This document shows positions 26,060 to 33,804 of a stretch of 64,000 bases of DNA, piece by piece (the stretch's first letter is position 1; each line of letters begins with the position of its first letter). This DNA is from DAOUMU01 sp034409055 (GTDB lineage: Bacteria > Chloroflexota > Anaerolineae > 4572-78 > J111): positions 1 to 64,000 of the forward strand of contig DAOUMU010000536.1 of NCBI GenBank assembly GCA_034409055.1, read 5' to 3'. The notes below the pieces were generated by a model. The model worked only from the letters and a program-made list of their open reading frames with translations. It did not search any database and was not told the DNA's origin. Position numbers and translations under genes: made by a program.

Positions 26060-27041
26060 GGTTGTCGTATTAACTATCGTCTTTTTCATAACGGGGTGTG
26101 TGGTCGCGTCTACGCCAGGATTGCCAGAGGCCGGTGCTCAGGGAGAGCAAGCCAACGGCAAAAAGACCTATCACGACCTGGTGGTTGGTTTTGCCCAAAT
26201 CGGCGCCGAGAGCGAGTGGCGCACTGCCAATACTATATCTATCAAGGAAGAAGCCGAGAGATTGGGCGTAGAATTGAGATTTTCCGACGCTCAACAAAAG
26301 CAGGAAAACCAGATTAAAGCTATTCGTTCTTTCATTGCCCAGCAGGTGGACGTAATTGGGGTGTCCCCGGTGGTGGAAACCGGTTGGAACAGCGTTTTCC
26401 AGGAAGCCAAAGATGCGGGCATCCCACTTATTCTAGTTGACCGTCGCGCCCATGTACCTGAGAATCTTTACACAACCCGTGTTGGTTCTGACTTTGTTGA
26501 AGAAGGTCGAAACGCTGCTCGGGTGATGGCTGGTCTTCTTGCTGGCCGGGGCAAGATTGTTGAATTGGTCGGTACGGTAGGTTCTGCCCCGGCCAATGAT
26601 CGCTACACCGGGTTTAGAGAAATCCTGAACGATTACCCGCAGATGAAGGTTATTGCATCCGTATCTGGCGACTTTACCCAGGCCAAGGGTAAGGAGGTAA
26701 TGGAGGATTTCCTGAGAATCTATGGTGGCGAAATTGATGCGCTTTATGCGCACAACGACGATATGGCTCTTGGTGCCATTCGGGCTATAGAAGAGTATGG
26801 GTTGAAGCCCGGTGAGGACATCAAGATTGTGTCGGTTGACGCGGCGCGCGGGGCCTTTGAAGCCATGATTGCCGGCAAATTGAACGCCACGGTCGAGTGT
26901 AACCCGCTCCTCGGTCCGCAGTTCCTTGACCTGGCTCTGAAAGTGGTCAACGGTGAAGAAGTTCCCAAGCGGATCAAATCTGAGGAAACCATTTTTTTTC
27001 CACATAACGCGGCCGAAATCTTGCCCACCCGCAAATATTGA
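26028..27041 (+). CDS. YtfQ-like sugar-binding lipoprotein, probable sensory partner of YesM
   Basis: 337 residues from ATG 26028 (CGGAG upstream). Lipobox FITGC at about residue 24. The mature part is a Peripla_BP_4 fold with the YtfQ signature order: VGFAQIGAESEWR, SDAQQKQENQIKAIRSFIAQQVDVI, SPVVETGW, IPLILVDR, LYAHNDDMALG, IVSVDAARGAF, ECNPLLGPQ. YtfQ of E. coli binds galactofuranose, so a furanose or hexose ligand is plausible. It is close to the second binding protein at 27547-28626. Its overlap with the kinase gene and its own terminator set it apart from the transporter proper. Confidence 0.88.
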   Translation: MKWLFSIGLDKVVVLTIVFFITGCVVASTPGLPEAGAQGEQANGKKTYHDLVVGFAQIGAESEWRTANTISIKEEAERLGVELRFSDAQQKQENQIKAIRSFIAQQVDVIGVSPVVETGWNSVFQEAKDAGIPLILVDRRAHVPENLYTTRVGSDFVEEGRNAARVMAGLLAGRGKIVELVGTVGSAPANDRYTGFREILNDYPQMKVIASVSGDFTQAKGKEVMEDFLRIYGGEIDALYAHNDDMALGAIRAIEEYGLKPGEDIKIVSVDAARGAFEAMIAGKLNATVECNPLLGPQFLDLALKVVNGEEVPKRIKSEETIFFPHNAAEILPTRKY

Positions 27042-27059
27042 TAGCCCCCTGTTTTCCTG

Positions 27060-27181
27060 GTTCCAATGCTCCAGCGTTGGAACGCCTTAGCAACGTTCCA
27101 CTTTGCCGGACGCTCTGCGTCTCCCGCCCAAGCCGACGCGGAGCGTCTGGGGATGCATTCCCACGCAGAGCGTGGGAACGA
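27060..27181. repeat. Interspersed repeat with three hairpins
   Basis: Three consecutive hairpins: GTTCCAATGC/GCGTTGGAAC (27060-27083, one G-T pair), GACGCTCTGCGTC facing GACGCGGAGCGTC (about 27108-27147), and TTCCCACGC/GCGTGGGAA (27158-27178). This REP-like family is widespread in bacterial genomes and often yields spurious ORFs reading FPRSAWE. Noncoding. Confidence 0.75.
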
Positions 27182-27212
27182 GGAAAAAAATAGAAGCAAG
27201 AATCACCTTGAG

Positions 27213-27241
27213 AAGCGGCGCTTATTAGCGCCGCTTTTTTC
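27213..27241 (+). terminator. Intrinsic terminator after the first binding-protein gene
   Basis: 10-bp perfect stem AAGCGGCGCT / AGCGCCGCTT, 4-base loop TATT, then a run of T. It ends the yesN-yesM-binding protein transcript. Confidence 0.92.
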
Positions 27242-27419
27242 ATACTAGACACAGTTGCTTTGCCGATGAGATGAGCTTGCCTATGCTCAACGATTTCTCA
27301 AAACCACCTTAATCAAAAATTTTTTAATTTTTATCAAAAAAAATCATATCTTTTGAGCAAGAAAGTTATTTTATCAGAAAATCAAATATGAAACTCAATA
27401 CATTTCCAATAAAAACTCA

Positions 27420-27448
27420 TTGATATTTGCTCAATAATTATATACTAT
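27420..27448 (+). promoter_or_regulatory. Promoter of the importer operon
   Basis: -35 TTGATA (27420-27425), 17-base spacer, -10 TACTAT (27443-27448), about 95 bases before the ATG of the second binding protein. Preceded by an AT-rich region suited to activator binding. Confidence 0.6.
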
Positions 27449-27466
27449 TGGCGTATAGATAGTGTT

Positions 27467-27478
27467 TGTCCCGGGACA
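27467..27478. promoter_or_regulatory. Perfect 12-bp palindrome TGTCCCGGGACA
   Basis: It lies 18 bases after the -10 box of the importer promoter, in otherwise AT-rich sequence, so a repressor-type operator or the very 5' end of the transcript. Confidence 0.5.
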
Positions 27479-27546
27479 CAAATTTTTAACCCTCAAAAAA
27501 TAACCCATTGATTAGATTAAGTAGACTAAATAAGGAGTGAGTAACA

Positions 27547-28626
27547 ATGAAGTTTTCAAAAGTTCTGTATTTTATGGTAGTTTTTGCCATGATCTTGGCG
27601 ATAGTAGGTTGCGGGGCGCAAACGCAAACCGATGCAGCCTCCCAGGCTGACGTAGACGCCCTTAAAGCTGAAGTGGAATCTCTCAAAGCTGAAGTGGAAT
27701 CTCTCAAAGCCGAAATTGGGGCTGCACCGGCAGTCGCCGCACCCGCCGCAGCCGCCAAGGGTTACGAAGATTTGACCGTATGCTACCCTCAACTTGGTGC
27801 CGAGAGCGACTGGCGTACCGCCAATAGCGCTTCTCTGAAGCAAACTGCTGAAGAATTGGGCGTAAACCTGATCTTCTCCGACGCTCAACAGAAGCAAGAA
27901 AACCAGATTTCGGCTATGCGTACCTGTATCCAACAGGGTGTTGATGTGATTGCTCTACCTCCGGTGGTTGAAGATGGTTGGGATGCCGTGTTGACCGAAG
28001 CCCAAGATGCTGGCATTCCGGTCATTATCGTAGACCGCTCCGTCTCCGCCGACCCGTCTCTGTATGCCGCTCACATTGGCTCTGACATGGTACTGGAAGG
28101 TCAAAGATCGGCCGATGAAATGAATCGTTTGCTCCCCGATGGCGGTAAGATTGTTGAACTCAGTGGTACCACCGGCTCCGGCGCTGCTGTTGGCCGCGCC
28201 GAAGGTTTCCGCATGAACCTCAATGACAACATTGAAATTATGGACTCGCAGACCGGTAACTTCACCACTGCCGAAGGTAAGCCGGTTATGGAAGCCTTCC
28301 TGAAGAAATACGAAGGCGAAATCGATGGCGCGTTCATCCACAATGACAATATGGCCATTGGCGCGGTCGAAGCGATGAAGGCTGCCGGTTTGAAACCGGG
28401 CGATGTCAAGATCGTGTCTGTTGATGGTACCCGCGGTGGTTTCCAACTGATGATCGACGGCTGGGTGCAAGCTGATGTTGAATGTAACCCGCTGCTCGGC
28501 CCGCAGGTTATGGAAATGGCTCTGGCTCTGGCAAACGGCGAACCTGTAGAACCAGAAACCCTCACCAACGAAACCATTTACTATCCTGAGGAAGCTGAAG
28601 AATTACTGCCGTCCCGCCTGTACTAG
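27547..28626 (+). CDS. YtfQ-like sugar ABC transporter binding lipoprotein
   Basis: 359 residues, AAGGAG ribosome site. Lipobox IVGC at about residue 21. Residues about 34-60 are a coiled-coil linker built from a tandem 7-residue repeat (LKAEVES x2, then LKAEIG; 21-base DNA repeats), then an Ala/Pro stretch and the Peripla_BP_4 domain: AESDWRTANSASLKQT, FSDAQQKQENQISAMR, PPVVEDGWD, IPVIIVDR, IHNDNMAIG, VSVDGTRGGF, ECNPLLGPQ. Exports as the substrate-capturing part of the importer whose permeases and ATPase follow. A strong hairpin after it likely raises its transcript level over the permease genes, as expected for a binding protein. Confidence 0.92.
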   Translation: MKFSKVLYFMVVFAMILAIVGCGAQTQTDAASQADVDALKAEVESLKAEVESLKAEIGAAPAVAAPAAAAKGYEDLTVCYPQLGAESDWRTANSASLKQTAEELGVNLIFSDAQQKQENQISAMRTCIQQGVDVIALPPVVEDGWDAVLTEAQDAGIPVIIVDRSVSADPSLYAAHIGSDMVLEGQRSADEMNRLLPDGGKIVELSGTTGSGAAVGRAEGFRMNLNDNIEIMDSQTGNFTTAEGKPVMEAFLKKYEGEIDGAFIHNDNMAIGAVEAMKAAGLKPGDVKIVSVDGTRGGFQLMIDGWVQADVECNPLLGPQVMEMALALANGEPVEPETLTNETIYYPEEAEELLPSRLY

Positions 28627-28645
28627 TCTGTTCGGCCGCATATAA

Positions 28646-28679
28646 GTTGTTTGTAATACTATGTTGTTTGTAATACTAT
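28646..28679. repeat. Tandem 17-bp duplication
   Basis: GTTGTTTGTAATACTAT occurs twice, head to tail, directly after the binding-protein gene. Confidence 0.85.
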
Positions 28680-28704
28680 ATCGAAACAAACAATAAACAA
28701 TAGT

Positions 28705-28737
28705 AGAGAAGCGGCGTTAACCCTACGCCGCTTCTCT
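28705..28737 (+). terminator. Strong hairpin between binding protein and permease genes
   Basis: 13-bp perfect stem AGAGAAGCGGCGT / ACGCCGCTTCTCT with a 7-base loop. No long T run follows (TATAAAATTT), so it is probably a leaky terminator or 3'-end stabiliser. Its core resembles the terminator at 27213. Confidence 0.7.
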
Positions 28738-28889
28738 TATAAAATTTGGCAAAATCCTCTAAAAATAGTATGCTAGGTTAAGAGTCTCATCGTAGTATTG
28801 GCAGTACAACTAAAGAGATTGCGGACTTCTCCTCTGAAAATATCGATGATTAACCCATTATCCAAACAAACAATGGCAGGAATTTATTT

Positions 28890-29987
28890 ATGAAAAATAA
28901 CAACACTCCTTTGTTCAAACGTATGCGCGAAGGCCAGTTGTTCTGGCCTACTGCTGCGTTGTTCTTGCTTTTGCTCTTTAATCTTATTTTTGCTCCCGGG
29001 TTCTTTAAAATCGGGATCCTGGATGGTCACTTATTCGGGAATCTCATTGACGTTTTTAACAATTCAGCCCCGTTGATGTTGGTGGCCATCGGAATGACCA
29101 TGGTGATTGCTACCGGCGGTGTTGACCTTTCGGTAGGCGCGGTGATCGCTATCTCGGCTGCCGTGAGCACCGTATTGATCAATCCGGCCCTGGGTAATGT
29201 ATTGATCGAAAATAGGATCCTGGCCGCAAATACCACCAATACCCCCTTGCCGATAGTTGTGTTGGTTGATATTGCGGCCGGTACGCTTTGCGGCCTGTGG
29301 AATGGGATGTTGGTTTCAAGAGGAAGAATCTCGCCTATGGTGGCCACCCTTATCCTCATGGTAGCCGGCCGTGGAATTGCCCAACTCATCACCAACGGTC
29401 AAATTATGACCGTTTATTATCAACCCTATTGGTGGTTTGGGAACGGATTCATCTTGGGGCTACCCGTTTCAATTTATATTGTGGCGATAATATTTGTTTT
29501 TGCCTGGCTGTTGGTGCGTAAAACTGCAATCGGCATGTTCATCGAATCGGTCGGGATCAATTCAAAAGCCACATATTATAGTGGTATCAGCGAAAAAAAT
29601 ATCAAGCTTTTTGTTTATACATTCTGTGGTTTTTGCAGCGCCTGGGCCGGCTTGATCCTCGGTTCTTACATTCACGGTGTTGATGCCAATAACATTGGCC
29701 TCCTTTATGAGTTAGACGCCATTTTAGCCGTGGTTATCGGCGGCACGCTCATGTCGGGCGGGCGGTTTTCTCTATTGGCCAGTGTGATCGGTGCACTTCT
29801 CATCTGGACTTTCACAATCACCATGTATACCCTTGGGGTTCCCGCTAATGCCCTGTTAGCGGGTCGAGCCGTGCTTGTTTTGGTGGTGATTATTCTTTAC
29901 TCTGATTACACGCGTCGGTTTTTGAACAAATTCTCTGAACGGAAAGAGAAAAAATTCTCTGAACGGAAAGAGGTAGTGGGTAGTTAA
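28890..29987 (+). CDS. YtfT-like sugar ABC transporter permease
   Basis: 365 residues, BPD_transp_2 family, about ten membrane helices. Typical blocks: LMLVAIGMTMVIATGGVDLSVGAV near 55-85, ISPMVATLILMVAGRGIAQL, GINSKATYYSGI, FCGFCSAWAGLIL, ELDAILAVVIGGTLMSGGRFS. It forms the membrane channel with the second permease at 30782. The C-terminal tail carries a duplicated KFSERKE word (24-base tandem repeat). A broken close paralogue lies at 33458. Confidence 0.92.
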   Translation: MKNNNTPLFKRMREGQLFWPTAALFLLLLFNLIFAPGFFKIGILDGHLFGNLIDVFNNSAPLMLVAIGMTMVIATGGVDLSVGAVIAISAAVSTVLINPALGNVLIENRILAANTTNTPLPIVVLVDIAAGTLCGLWNGMLVSRGRISPMVATLILMVAGRGIAQLITNGQIMTVYYQPYWWFGNGFILGLPVSIYIVAIIFVFAWLLVRKTAIGMFIESVGINSKATYYSGISEKNIKLFVYTFCGFCSAWAGLILGSYIHGVDANNIGLLYELDAILAVVIGGTLMSGGRFSLLASVIGALLIWTFTITMYTLGVPANALLAGRAVLVLVVIILYSDYTRRFLNKFSERKEKKFSERKEVVGS

Positions 29988-30074
29988 AATATAAGTGATA
30001 GGTTGTAATCTTAAAAAAGGAGGATATGTGCCTCGACCTGCCGTTGAGGCGGAAGGTTGCCGCACCAAAATATC

Positions 30075-30620
30075 ATGAAAAGGATATACAGTATTCTATT
30101 GTTTATATTGCTCATCCTTCTGGCCAGCTGCAACACGATGCAAACCGGAAAACCTACAAGAGTGCCGGGAGAGCTTTCGCTGGAGATGCCATCCGAATGC
30201 AGGACTCTGCAAGAAGGGCTTTGCCTTGTGTCCGAACCTGGCGAGTCGTTGGGAGAAGGAAAGACAACAATCATTAACCAAAAGCCAGAGGCTGCTTTTC
30301 TAGATGACAGCACCGCCCTCCAGATAAAAGTTGAGGAGTGGACCTTCGTATTTGACCCGGGAGATAACAAGCCGTTTTCTGTTGGCATGATTTTCCCAAA
30401 TGCTAAGTTATATCCCCAAGACAAGGCCGTCGGCATGACGGTGGAACACAACGGGAAAAAATGCGATGAGGTGGAGGGGTCTTTCACTGCCCAGATATTG
30501 CAGAGCGCTCAAAAAGAAGGTATAAACACAAATCCTGTCTCGAATTTTGACATTCGCTTTACGATGCGGTGCAATAAACAGCCCCAGGTAATCCTAGGGC
30601 GCGTAAAGCTTCCCAGGTAG
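30075..30620 (+). CDS. Small lipoprotein of unknown function inside the importer operon
   Basis: 181 residues from ATG 30075. Signal peptide with lipobox LLASC (Cys at about 18) and a soluble domain of about 150 residues containing several Cys (CRTLQEGLC, GKKCDE, MRCNK) that I do not recognise. No good ribosome site precedes the ATG; a strong AAGGAGG (30017) lies about 50 bases upstream next to a different short frame. It interrupts the usual permease-permease order of YtfT-YjfF systems, so it is either an accessory lipoprotein or an insertion. Confidence 0.6.
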   Translation: MKRIYSILLFILLILLASCNTMQTGKPTRVPGELSLEMPSECRTLQEGLCLVSEPGESLGEGKTTIINQKPEAAFLDDSTALQIKVEEWTFVFDPGDNKPFSVGMIFPNAKLYPQDKAVGMTVEHNGKKCDEVEGSFTAQILQSAQKEGINTNPVSNFDIRFTMRCNKQPQVILGRVKLPR

Positions 30621-30781
30621 TGGTGAATTGGTAAAGAACAGGCCAAACGTTATACCTTACGCCAACGACTGGCTCGATACGTCTGTAAAGTATTGTCTTT
30701 CCCAAATCCGACAAGTTTCATCACGGTCGCAAAGTGGTTCATCACAACCTATTACTTACTATCCGGAAAGGAATCCTATAG

Positions 30782-31759
30782 ATGCAACGAACTAAGCGTT
30801 TCTTGTTAGTTAACGGCCCCCTGCTGACTACCATCGTCATATTTATCGTGCTCTACATTATCGGGGCTTTGCTGTATCCCGCTATGCAAAAACCGCAGGT
30901 AGTTTTTAACCTGTTTATTAACCAGGCCAGCCTGTTGCTTGTGTCTATTGGCATGACGCTGGTGATCATTACCAAAGGTATTGACCTTTCGGTAGCCGGG
31001 GTCATTGCTCTTACCACGGCTGCATCGGCTGCTTTACTCGCTGCCGGGGTGAGTCCTTTTATTGTGATGCCTTTGATGCTGGTTATGGGCATGGTGTTTG
31101 GGCTGAGTCAGGGCTGGCTTATTCATTTCTTCAAGGTAGAGCCCTTTATTGTAACCTTAATGGGTCTCTTTTTTGCCCGGGGGATGGCTTACATCATCAC
31201 CCTAGCGTCTTTGACAATTAAGGATCCTGTTTACCGTTACCTGGCACTAACAAAACTCTACATTCCCTTCTTTGAAAAAGTGTACATTTATATTCCAACC
31301 CTCATCGGCCCGCTGATTTTATTGGTGACAATTTATATATCTTTCTTCACCCGATTTGGCCGTACGGTCTATGCTGTTGGCAACAATGAACAGTCTGCTT
31401 TGCTGATGGGGTTACCTGTGGCCCGCACAAAACTCCTTGTGTATGCCTTTAGCGGTTTTTGTTCTTCTATGGCGGGAATTGTGTGGGGTATTTCTCTGCT
31501 TTCAGGTTATGGCGGGTACGCGCCGGGGATGGAATTGGATGCCATTGCCTCGGTCGTAATCGGTGGCACAATGTTAACGGGCGGTGTAGGAACTGTAATT
31601 GGCACCCTGTTTGGTGTTTTAATTAACGGCACCATCGTCTCTATCCTGCAATTCAATGGCACCTTGAGTTCTTGGTGGACCCGTATCGGTGTGGGTGCGC
31701 TCACTCTGATCTTCCTCGGAATTCAAGCTTTATTTTATATGAGGAGAAAACACTCATAA
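30782..31759 (+). CDS. YjfF-like sugar ABC transporter permease
   Basis: 325 residues, BPD_transp_2 family with about nine to ten helices: LLLVSIGMTLVIITKGIDLSVAGVIALT, VEPFIVTLMGLFFARGMAYII, YAVGNNEQSALLMGLPV, FSGFCSSMAGI, MELDAIASVVIGGTMLTGG. Second half of the heterodimeric channel. Ribosome site AAAGGA 9 bases before ATG. Closest named relatives by wording are YjfF proteins of galactofuranose importers. Confidence 0.92.
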   Translation: MQRTKRFLLVNGPLLTTIVIFIVLYIIGALLYPAMQKPQVVFNLFINQASLLLVSIGMTLVIITKGIDLSVAGVIALTTAASAALLAAGVSPFIVMPLMLVMGMVFGLSQGWLIHFFKVEPFIVTLMGLFFARGMAYIITLASLTIKDPVYRYLALTKLYIPFFEKVYIYIPTLIGPLILLVTIYISFFTRFGRTVYAVGNNEQSALLMGLPVARTKLLVYAFSGFCSSMAGIVWGISLLSGYGGYAPGMELDAIASVVIGGTMLTGGVGTVIGTLFGVLINGTIVSILQFNGTLSSWWTRIGVGALTLIFLGIQALFYMRRKHS

Positions 31760-31792
31760 AGATATTTTTTCACGGGCTTACTTCTTTTTCGT

Positions 31793-31824
31793 CTTTGCCG
31801 CATAGACAATTATACCCGGCAAAG
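31793..31824. other. Hairpin between permease and ATPase genes
   Basis: CTTTGCCG (31793-31800) and CGGCAAAG (31817-31824) form an 8-bp stem with a 16-base loop. No T run, so probably an intercistronic structure rather than a terminator. Confidence 0.5.
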
Positions 31825-31931
31825 TAAGTTGAGGGGTGAATCAGGGATCGGCGGTATCTAAAGGTATGCCATCAATATCTCGAAAAAACTTGATTTAATC
31901 TTATTTGTCCACGACGGAGGCACAACGCATT

Positions 31932-33455
31932 ATGGCAGAGTCTAATAATAATAAAGACCTTATCGTATTAAAAAATATTTCTAAATCTTTTCCGGGGGTG
32001 CAAGCCCTTAACGACGTGCGTTTTACGCTCAAGAGTGGCGAGATCCATGCTTTGATGGGGGGAAATGGGGCCGGCAAGTCTACGTTGATCAAGGTCATCA
32101 CCGGTGTTGAGCGGCAAGATGAAGGCACTGTTATGCTTGAGGGGAAAGCAGTTTCCATAAAATCACCTCAACAAGCCCAGATCATGGGTATCAGTCCGGT
32201 TTATCAGGAAATTAATCTTTGCACCAATTTAACCGTAGCGGAAAATATCTTGCTTGGCCGGGAACCTTCGAAATTCGGAGCTATTTCCTGGAAAGCAATG
32301 AATAATAGGGCCAACCAACTGCTTCAACGGTTGCACATTAATATTGATGTAACTGAGCCTCTAGGGATGTATTCAACGGCTATCCAACAGATGGTGGCCA
32401 TTGCGCGGGGACTTGAGATTGCCGAGGCCAAAGTACTGATCCTGGATGAGCCTACATCGAGCCTCGATGCCAATGAAACTGAGGAGCTATTCCGGGTGAT
32501 GCGTAAGTTAAGAGATGAAGGCATGGGTATTATTTTCATTACGCACTTCCTGGATCAGGCGTACGAAATTTCGGACAGAATAACAGTTCTAAGAAATGGA
32601 AAATTGGTTGGAACTTACGACGCAGATTCCTTGCCGATGATTGAGTTAGTTGCAAAAATGATCGGCAGGAATCTAGATGATTTTAATGATATGATCAAAA
32701 TAAAACTTGAGAGCAGTAAGCACATTAAAGAAGATGCGCTGCTTCAGGCCAAACAGCTTGGCCGTATCAACTCGATTGAACCTTTTGACCTGGAATTGCA
32801 TGCCGGAGAAGTAGTTGGTTTTGCCGGGCTACTGGGATCGGGCCGTACAGAAACCGCCAATCTGCTATTTGGAATAGACAAACCTGATCATGGTACCTTA
32901 CAGTTCGAAGGGAAAGCTATTAAAAAGTACTCGCCCCGCGATTCAATTGCCAGAGGTGTTGCCTTTTGTCCTGAAGACAGGAAAGCAGAAGGCCTGGTGG
33001 ATGATTTAACCGTCAGAGAAAATATCATCCTGGCTATCCAGGCTAATAGAGGCTGGTTTAAGTCTCTCAGTACACGAAAACAGTATGAATTGGCCGAACA
33101 GTATATCAAGTTGCTCGATATTAGTACCCCCACAGCAGATCAACTGGTAAAGAATCTAAGCGGCGGTAATCAGCAAAAGGTTATCCTCGCCCGTTGGCTG
33201 GCCACAAATCCTGAGCTTCTCATTCTGGATGAACCCACCAGGGGTATTGATGTAGGAGCCAAAGCCGAGATTCAGAAGCTGGTGCTTGAACTGGCTGACG
33301 AAGGTAAAGCATGTGTTTTCATTTCATCGGAGTTAGAGGAAGTATTGCGCTGTAGCCACCGCGTTGTAGTGCTAAAAGACCAGGAAAAAGTAACTGAATA
33401 TTCCGGCGATGAAATCGATGAACATAGAATTATGCGGACTATTGCGGGGAGCTAA
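31932..33455 (+). CDS. YtfR-like sugar ABC transporter double ATPase
   Basis: 507 residues with two nucleotide-binding domains in one chain, as in RbsA/MglA/YtfR. First domain: Walker A GGNGAGKSTL, a degenerate signature STAIQQMVAIAR, Walker B VLILDEPTSSLD. Second domain: Walker A replaced by LLGSGRTETAN (usual in this family), signature NLSGGNQQKVILAR, Walker B LLILDEPTRGIDVG. It powers the permease pair. ATG 31932 lies 11 bases after GGAGG; an in-frame TTG at 31905 would add nine residues. The broken permease begins 3 bases after the stop. Confidence 0.93.
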   Translation: MAESNNNKDLIVLKNISKSFPGVQALNDVRFTLKSGEIHALMGGNGAGKSTLIKVITGVERQDEGTVMLEGKAVSIKSPQQAQIMGISPVYQEINLCTNLTVAENILLGREPSKFGAISWKAMNNRANQLLQRLHINIDVTEPLGMYSTAIQQMVAIARGLEIAEAKVLILDEPTSSLDANETEELFRVMRKLRDEGMGIIFITHFLDQAYEISDRITVLRNGKLVGTYDADSLPMIELVAKMIGRNLDDFNDMIKIKLESSKHIKEDALLQAKQLGRINSIEPFDLELHAGEVVGFAGLLGSGRTETANLLFGIDKPDHGTLQFEGKAIKKYSPRDSIARGVAFCPEDRKAEGLVDDLTVRENIILAIQANRGWFKSLSTRKQYELAEQYIKLLDISTPTADQLVKNLSGGNQQKVILARWLATNPELLILDEPTRGIDVGAKAEIQKLVLELADEGKACVFISSELEEVLRCSHRVVVLKDQEKVTEYSGDEIDEHRIMRTIAGS

Positions 33456-33457
33456 AA

Positions 33458-33804
33458 ATGTTTCGACAATATATCCTGGAAAAGTTTAAGGGACAGCCAG
33501 GTGTTTTGGTCTGTAGTGGCCCTGGCATCGATCCTGCTTTTTAACCTGATTTTCTTACCGGATTTTTTTACCCTGGAGATTAAGGACGATCACTTGTTTG
33601 GCTGGCAGCTTGATCGATGTGGTCAATCGGGGCGCGCCGTTGATGCTGCTGGCCATTGGCATGACGATGGTTATAGCCACGGCCGGGGTTGATCTTTCGG
33701 TCGGAGCGGTGATGGCCATCTCGGCCGGTGCGGCCGCGGTACTGATCAATCCGGCCCTGGGCAAAACTTTGATCGGCTCCGATAAATTGATTAATTTCTA
33801 TTAA
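33458..33804 (+). pseudogene. Broken third permease (frameshifted, truncated)
   Basis: Remnant of a paralogue of the permease at 28890. Frame 1 gives MFRQYILEKF; frame 2 gives VFWSVVALASILLFNLIFLPDFF to DDHLFG; frame 3 gives GSLIDVVNRGAPLMLLAIGM to DLSVGAVMAIS and AAAVLINPALG, then a stop at 33802-33804. Two frameshifts split the first 110 residues and the last two thirds are missing; the end abuts the convergent phosphoesterase gene. The reading could be kept partly alive only as a short membrane peptide from 33598, which is unlikely to work. Confidence 0.8.

Larger units (their letters stand above)
27042..27546. other. Intergenic region separating sensor genes from importer operon
   Basis: 505 bases. 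In order: three-hairpin interspersed repeat (27060-27181), intrinsic terminator (27213-27241), an AT-rich stretch, a sigma-70-type promoter (27420-27448) and a perfect palindrome (27467-27478). An ORF on the minus strand across the repeat is not a gene. Confidence 0.75.

Noticed and set aside
26744..27199. Minus-strand ORF containing FPRSAWE
   Set aside because: Product of the interspersed hairpin repeat and of antisense to the binding-protein gene; a known type of spurious annotation.
30026..30277. Plus-strand ORF right after AAGGAGG
   Set aside because: Spacing from the ribosome site is too short, the translation has no recognisable features, and it runs antiphase through the lipoprotein gene.
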